Shown here: positions 58,405-64,000 of the stretch, piece after piece
Numbering within the stretch: position 1 is the first letter of the stretch
How the letters are laid out: every line of letters begins with the position of its first letter
Program-made: the position numbers and the translations under genes
The notes under the pieces: model-generated
What the model saw: only the letters and a program-made list of their open reading frames with translations
Told to the model about the DNA's origin: nothing
The model's database searches: none
Origin: Spongilla lacustris
Lineage: Eukaryota; Porifera; Demospongiae; Spongillida; Spongillidae
Reading direction: 5' to 3'
Assembly (NCBI GenBank): GCA_949361645.1
Contig: OX442423.1
Coordinates: 8,446,959-8,510,958 of the forward strand
DNA: 64,000 nt

Positions 58405-58470
58405 ATGGCTAAGCGTCAGCTGACCATTGCTGAAGTGTTTGCGGCGAGCAAAAAGTGTATGTGCCAATGA
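58405..58470 (+). pseudogene. N-terminal remnant of a hAT/ZMYM-type transposase ORF (tentative)
   Basis: An ATG opens MAKRQLTIAEVFAASKKC and stops after 22 codons. Short KRQ..I..FF..SKK starts are common in hAT-related transposases and fit the surrounding ends. It is too short to be sure. Confidence 0.35.
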
Positions 58471-58891
58471 ATCGTTGATCATACGAGTGAGACTTTACTA
58501 TATTTTGTAGTGAAGAAAGCAGAGTCCACTCTTGAGTGCCTAACCCTAAAAACACCAGTGGCTAGGGCTTTGGGGCGGAGATGATGGTGCTTACTGCGCT
58601 TTCCCAGACACCCTGGCAAGTTCGGAGGGGCACGCCCCCATTCCCATCCCTATATGCCCCACCTAAAACAAAATCCTGTATCCGCCCCTGCATGCATATA
58701 GCAAACAATTATTGTGTACCTCGGCGTCAGTAACGTGATGTGACGCTGGAATAGACTTCTGTTCACGAATTGCAATTGAATAATTATTGCAGTTAAGTTT
58801 GGTGCTATGGATGTACATGTAAGATTAAAACAGAAGCTGTATGGGCTTTTCCGTGTATGTGGCAAGTTTCCGCCTTCTGTGATGTAATAAA

Positions 58892-59064
58892 CCAAGAATG
58901 GTAGCAATTTGTAAATAGGTACCGTTACCCGACAGTTTTATGGGCGCGTATTATATAGCGCATAATTAGCATTACAAAGATTTAATAATCCGCATGAACA
59001 GAAACCGCGCCCATAAAACTGTCGGATAACGGTATATCTATTTACAAATTGCTATCATTCTCGG
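58892..59064. mobile_element. Short inverted-repeat element (MITE-like), about 173 bp
   Basis: The arms of about 55 bp (CCAAGAATGGTAGCAATTTG...GACAGTTTTATGGGCGCG and the inverse) enclose about 55 bp. It is close to TA-rich borders. It has no coding capacity. Confidence 0.75.
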
Positions 59065-59935
59065 TATACGCTTCTACATGTATAATGTAAACGGTACTTT
59101 ACGCCAACGTTTTCATTGACGCTGACGCACACGTAGACGTGAATGTACATTGTAAACCCAGCTTACAGCGCAATGATATGCATACACGAATAAACCACGC
59201 GCCGGGATTCAAGGTACTTATGATATCATCCACTTATTTATTACACATCGATGAGGCCAGGGCCGGCCGCGCCTCAGTGGCCACCAAACACCAAACTGTT
59301 AGCTAATAAATTATTTAAATGTTAATTAGCACCATGGCGGCATGCACGCACGATCGTACATCGCGAACGAATATGGATTTGTATATACGTACATTGTAAT
59401 AAACTTCATGATGTAATTAGCATTTTTTTTTTAAATCAACAAACTGCACTGGGCATTTAATTGACAGCTCATATTAGAGTTCTACAGCGAGTTGCATCAG
59501 CAAAACATTAACTGCATGATTCGTTTTCAGCCGTTCATAGATATGACATAATAATTATGTTCAACATTACGCGCATGCGCGCTGTGTAAGTTCTTCCATC
59601 ATGTGCACCAGAGGAGCTCTATTAACTATATAGGCCATGCCTTTAACCACTCCCCTGTTGACCTGATTACAAAGGTTGCGTAGGTCTCATCCGGTCATTA
59701 GTTTACTGTCTGACTGCCACCTTTAGTACAGATCTTATTTCACTGATATTTTAGTATACATGTACATTATCATATGTATCCATGCAATGTATTTACTTGC
59801 ATGTAATCCTATTAATTTGTAATCCAAAAAAAAAAATCCCACTCGAACCCTATAGGATTAATTCACCTATATATCTAATGCCGGCACGATAATAAAGTTG
59901 GTAGCACCCTGCAGGCACCTAATGGGTCTCAGTTC
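59065..59935. other. Gene-free stretch
   Basis: AT-rich, without a recognised gene or repeat. One GGCCAGGGCCGGCCGCGCC patch occurs near 59250. Confidence 0.4.
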
Positions 59936-59939
59936 CGCC

Positions 59940-60235
59940 CAGCTAATGTTTAGCATGCACCACATCAGGCTCCAAATGCAGCTCAAGCAGCTAACAGAAG
60001 CCCGCAAGCATAGGGCGTATATGACCCCAAATGCAGTGAGCTAGGGTTCAGTGGTGTGTGTCCCTCTGGCAGTCGAGACATATGGAAATTGGGGGAAGGA
60101 GGCTAAGGACACATTTTCCCGCCTAGCTACCCGGCTTGCCATCGGCTCCCATACTTGTCTTTGAATTATACAGCAAACTAAACCTCACCTTGACCAGGTC
60201 AATCGTGAGAGCAATTATGCATGGTAGCTTAAACT
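59940..60235 (+). pseudogene. RLE retrotransposon C-terminal fragment
   Basis: Plus strand encodes PKCSELGFSGVCVPL, AVETYGNWGKEAKDTFSRLA and TRLAIGSHT, then a stop, followed by the decayed LNLTLTRSIVRAI end. The upstream part is degraded (TAG and frame change). It is an old copy outside the main nest. Confidence 0.65.
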
Positions 60236-60419
60236 ACTTTAACTGTGGGTGTATAATTCTTATACACACAATGTATTAGTTATTTCAGTGTATTTAAATG
60301 ATAATACATATGAGGTTTAAAATAATGATAGTTAAACTTGCAAACTCAGTGTTCTGCCCGGCCCCCAGATCGGAGCGCTTATTTCCTATATATTGGTGAA
60401 CCCCCTACTCTTCCCTAAT

Positions 60420-60477
60420 CCCCCCCCCCCCCCCCCCCCCCTCCCCCCAATATTGATTTATTGGATCCGCCACTGAT
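60420..60477. repeat. Poly-C run and a solitary hAT-like end
   Basis: A C run at about 60420-60440 precedes TTGGATCCGCCACTG (60462-60476), which is the complement of the CAGTGGCGGAT end seen at 57194. No partner end was found nearby. Confidence 0.6.
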
Positions 60478-61460
60478 TATTCCTAGATGACGGCTACTGA
60501 GCTGGAATTGTATGCCGGCCGGTCCATGCATGTAATAAGGCTCCCAGTATATATGTTAGACTCCGTCTAGCTATATTGTGTACATGTGATCATGATCAGG
60601 AACTGGAAGATCACCGCGGGAAGGCACGGCTGTGGACGATTCATTGAAAAGTGGACATTAGGTCTATACATGCCGTGAAATATTGAAATGATGGGCAGAC
60701 TCGTTAGCAACGCCGCCTAGCAACCATATGCCCTCTGGAATTCGGGATACTACAAGAAAACAACACATATTTACAATAGCAAGGGCATGATGTAATAGAA
60801 CAACCTTTTTTTGACAAAGTTTGTTAATCACGTACATTTGCCGTGCTTCCACGTCGAGTTATGGCGCATCGAAGCCATCAACCATTTATGAATCTCGTGT
60901 ACAGAAAAGCATTTTTTTGCTAACTGGAACAAACAACAGCCAAAAGGCGAACGCAAAAGGTGAGGCTGAATGGGTGTGCAATCAGTTTTTAGTACAGGCA
61001 ACTTGCGGCCCTTTTTTTTGGTAGCGATACACTCGCGTGAAAAGTACTGATTTTCGGTGGTGTTATTGACCCGTTTACTAGCATAACCCATAGTAACGTG
61101 GTGAAATTCTCCCTGTATTAGCCTGTACCACTTCTCAAAGATAGTAGCACGAAGAAAGAGCTCTTGTATCTCATAACCATACTTGCAACGTGTTTAACTG
61201 AGTATCCATATCATCTGAAGGGCAGCATGGACACTGAGTGCTGTCAACCAATCTATGATACACTAGCTGGACACCTGCCAGTGTTCTGCATGGCAGTTCC
61301 ATTCGCTGGCTCACAAGCTAATACCCAGCAAATTGAATACATCAGTTCGTCCAGTATGGAAGTACTGTTCTCAACTGACAGTGCACACGCACTGGACAGT
61401 TGGGTGGATAGAAGGAAGGTGGTGCTACATCTTGATAAATGCTGTGAGTTCAGGCCTGTA
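60478..61460. other. Gene-free stretch
   Basis: No recognised gene. Open frames up to 87 codons overlap on both strands without motifs. Confidence 0.35.
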
Positions 61461-61464
61461 TGCA

Positions 61465-61466
<2 letters not shown>

Positions 61467-61498
<32 letters not shown>
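61467..61498 (+). repeat. Poly-G run of 32
   Basis: An uninterrupted G run that creates the Gly-rich open frames around it. Confidence 0.9.
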
Positions 61499-61499
<1 letters not shown>

Positions 61500-61735
61500 C
61501 AAGGCCCGCTTATGGGAGAAGAAGTCCGCTTATGGGTGAATGGGTCCGCTTACAGAAGCTTAAATATGATTTGGGTGTGTGTTCAATATACATTCAGCAT
61601 ACTTTATGTACATAATGCCCAGGATTGGGGGGCTAGAGCCCCCCTCTGCCCTTTTCCCCTATGCCTATGGCTTATGGTGCTTATGGTCTGCCCCTCATTT
61701 TCATAAACCCCCTTCCTCCCCCCCAATTTTCATAT

Positions 61736-62160
61736 TGAGCCTGAAGTGAACAACCCTCCCCCCCCCCCCCCCCCCCCCCCCCCCATTTTCATATTGGGCC
61801 TGAAGTGGACAACCCCCTCCCCCCCCCCCACACTTTTCATATGGAGCTTGACCCCCCTTCCCCAACTTTTCATATCGAGCCTGAAGTGGACACCCCCCCC
61901 CCCCCCCCACTTGTCATATTGAGCCTGAAGTGGACACCCCCTCTCACTTTTCATATTGAGCCTGAAGTGGACAAACCCCCTCCCCCCACTTTTCATATCG
62001 ACCCCCCCCCCCCCCCCCACTTTTCATATGGAGCCAGAAGTGGACAACCCCCCTCCCACTTTTCATATGGAGCTTGACCCCCCCTTCCCCAACTTTTCAT
62101 ATGGAGCCTGGACACCCCCCCCCCCTCCCCCCACACACACTTTTTATATCGAGCCTGACG
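61736..62160 (+). repeat. C-rich minisatellite, unit about 35-50 bp
   Basis: About nine or ten units built from a C run of varying length followed by ACTTTTCATATTGAGCCTGA and AGTGGACAA. Unit length varies mainly by the C run. Overlapping Pro- or Gly-rich frames on both strands are products of the repeat. Confidence 0.9.
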
Positions 62161-63290
62161 TAGACAACCACAATTTCCCGACCGCCCTACAGGCCTGGAG
62201 TTGTGGAGTTGTGCCCTGTGGTCTACTAGCAGGCTGAAGGACATTTCCACCCTTTTTCACACATCTGTGTGTGTCAGTTCAGGTTAATTAAATGTGCATT
62301 GTCAATGCTTCTGAATTCATCCCATACCTTGCACTGTCATGGGCGCTCCTAAATAGCATCTTGTTCTCATTTGCAGAAGTGATTTGTCCAACACATGTTT
62401 GCAGCTACTGCAGAAGTGAGATGGATGAAATACCAGAGACATCTATGCTGCTTGGATGGTTGTACTGAAATCCTTGCACTGGTATAAGCATCCTTCTTCT
62501 TCCCTACAGCAGCAACTAGCCTATTGCCACACACCCTGCCTATTGCCACACGCCATGCAACACAACAGCAATCCTTGCCTGTGATAATCCATTCCCTGGT
62601 GTCATTGTGTTGTAATTATTCATGTGTAAACAAGGTAAAGTTCTGACGTGAAAAAAAAGGGCCGCATATTCTCTTAAGCTTAATTCGGCGCTTCCATGTC
62701 CTGTGATGAAGTAACAAAATAGCTTACCTCTGAGTAAAGTTCCGGTTGTGAACAGTATCGATCGGCTTTCGCGCGCTCTTGTCGAATGGGCTTGTGTAAA
62801 CATAGTGCGTACTTTTGTTTTGCGCAAGCTGAACGGAGTATAAAATAATGGGGTGAAACAAAACTGTTGGGTCTTGTTTTGGATATAGTAGTTTTGCGAT
62901 TGTAATGTAAGGGAAGTATAAAAGAAGGCATCGACTGCAACCATGTCTATAATGAGGTTTATTTCATAACCTCTCGTTCCCACGACCGTAAATACCTAAA
63001 TATCAAACCTAATGTCCAACCCAGAACAGTCGTGAAGGAATGATTCTGACCGTATATACGGCTGCTGCTTTAATAAAAGCATAGATTGAAGAATACCTGG
63101 ATACGAAACGCGGAGATAATTAGAAATGATCCGCGTTTCGGCACGTGACACATTTGGTGTAATAAATTAAACTTATATAGGGATAACCTACCAAGGGCCG
63201 AAACTGACTTGCCATAATACGAGCGATACAGGAGACGATTACAGACAGTAAGGTACCCGAAACACAGACCAAAACAGACTAGATCCTCTT
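62161..63290. other. Gene-free stretch
   Basis: Minus-strand open frames up to 147 codons (62540-62983) have no domain or splice context I can defend. There are two tandem CTATTGCCACAC copies near 62520-62550. Confidence 0.35.
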
Positions 63291-63296
63291 AACGAG

Positions 63297-63731
63297 TTGC
63301 TTACAACTTCCGATACCGTTGGTCCGTTGCTTTCAATACATTTTGCTGTGGCCGAGTTACGTTTGGCTATTCTAGCTTGTCTACATCACCCAAGAATAAA
63401 AGCACATTCAGTTAGAGAGAGAGCTTACAGATGTTTCAAACAGGATCGTTTGATGGAATTGCCGCCTATTTGGAAACGCTTTTTCTGTGTCATTGGACTG
63501 CAGTTGGATCATCAATCGCACTTACAAGGCATTTGTTCAATCAGCTACTACACAACTTTAAGTACTATAAGTACATTCCCTACAACTGATCATAGTAACT
63601 GCGTAGATGTGTCTAAGTGCTATCTAGCTTGCACTGACCGTGCAAGAGATGTACCGAAACATATATCGGTCCAGGGACGATTTAATGAAAATAACCCACA
63701 CAACTATAACTTCTATAAGACATTTGCATAA
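63297..63731 (+). CDS. Hypothetical open frame, possibly an exon
   Basis: A 144-codon frame with an ordinary amino-acid mix. It starts at a TTG rather than an ATG, so if real it is an internal exon. The stretch LRLAILACLHHPRIKAHSVR followed by RAYRCFKQDRLMELPPIWKR looks protein-like (helical, charged, Trp-containing), unlike the rest of the region. I recognise no family and see no clear splice sites. Confidence 0.3.
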   Translation: MLTTSDTVGPLLSIHFAVAELRLAILACLHHPRIKAHSVRERAYRCFKQDRLMELPPIWKRFFCVIGLQLDHQSHLQGICSISYYTTLSTISTFPTTDHSNCVDVSKCYLACTDRARDVPKHISVQGRFNENNPHNYNFYKTFA

Positions 63732-64000
63732 CGTTGGTCCACCTTTGGCTGTATGCGTTCCACAGAACAACTCTTTCTGAACTTTGAAAAACAAATTTGG
63801 ACTTTGTTGCGTGTGTCTAACTCAAACACTATGTTCCGAAACACGATGGGTCCGCGACCTGTTCACCAGGCAGTTGTACCCACATGCTAAAGCCCCTTAC
63901 AACGGCTATACGTTCGTTCCACAGAGGGAATAGCATAATGTTTTGCTTTTAGAAATGAATGGTTGGAAGCATCTCTAAGTTGAGATATATGTTCCGAAGA

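Larger units (their letters stand above)
57194..58690. mobile_element. hAT-like non-autonomous element with inserted second element
   Basis: The left end reads CAGTGGCGGATACAGGGGG and the right end, inverted, reads CAGGGGCGGATACAGG. The 5-bp direct repeat CATGC flanks both sides (57189-57193 and 58691-58695). GGCGGAT-type ends are common among hAT-like elements, whose usual duplication is 8 bp, so the class is uncertain. Inside lie a 24-bp array split by a second element, and a short start fragment of a transposase-like ORF. Confidence 0.7.

Overview
This is a repeat-rich eukaryotic window, most likely from a marine invertebrate. A sponge is my best guess, but it rests only on the retroelement families, the AT-rich background and very short introns, so I hold it loosely. 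There are no bacterial operons, rRNA genes, recognisable tRNA genes or CRISPR arrays. Genes with visible splice sites have introns of about 58-69 bp, GT-AG borders and TATA boxes.

Host genes are few. Five copies of an unrecognised family encoding small secreted Cys-rich proteins lie at 146-2305 (-, frameshifted and split by a transposon), 6529-7148 (+, divergent and frameshifted), 34730-35060 (+, truncated), 37849-38494 (+, intact) and 46886-47531 (+, intact). The intact copies have a 58-bp signal-peptide exon, a 58-bp intron, a 530-bp second exon and a TATA box about 58 bp before the ATG. One intronless four-EF-hand calmodulin-like gene lies at 56404-56835 (-).

The core of the window, about 9.86-31.27 kb, is a nest of at least 17 pieces of non-LTR retrotransposons carrying a C-terminal restriction-like endonuclease (RLE). 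They belong to several families and most are 5'-truncated. Nearly every junction is an (ATT)n/(AAT)n microsatellite, which suggests insertion into that repeat. One copy (11152-14979, -) keeps an uninterrupted 1275-residue ORF with N-terminal zinc fingers, reverse transcriptase (RT), zinc knuckle and RLE, and may be competent. Three pairs lie head-to-head around one shared (ATT)n tract. Further RLE fragments occur at 35.8-36.8, 44.2-44.8, 48.1-49.2, 50.8-51.4, 53.5-53.9 and 60.0-60.2 kb. Just beyond the nest (31.4-32.7 kb) are remnants of a Ty3-like integrase and a possible Ulp1-like protease segment.

DNA-transposon-type structures without visible transposases are frequent: a 1.5-kb TA-flanked element in an intron (705-2218), two large TA-flanked foldbacks (8951-9777, 49562-50791), smaller inverted-repeat elements (32979-33364, 58892-59064) and a nested pair (57194-58690 containing 57438-58237). 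Tandem repeats include about 730 bp of (AGGGG)n, a 13-bp minisatellite that arose inside retroelement coding sequence, 14-, 16-, 24- and 31-bp arrays, long (GT)n tracts and poly-G/C runs. Pairs of diverged segmental duplications link 33-53 kb.
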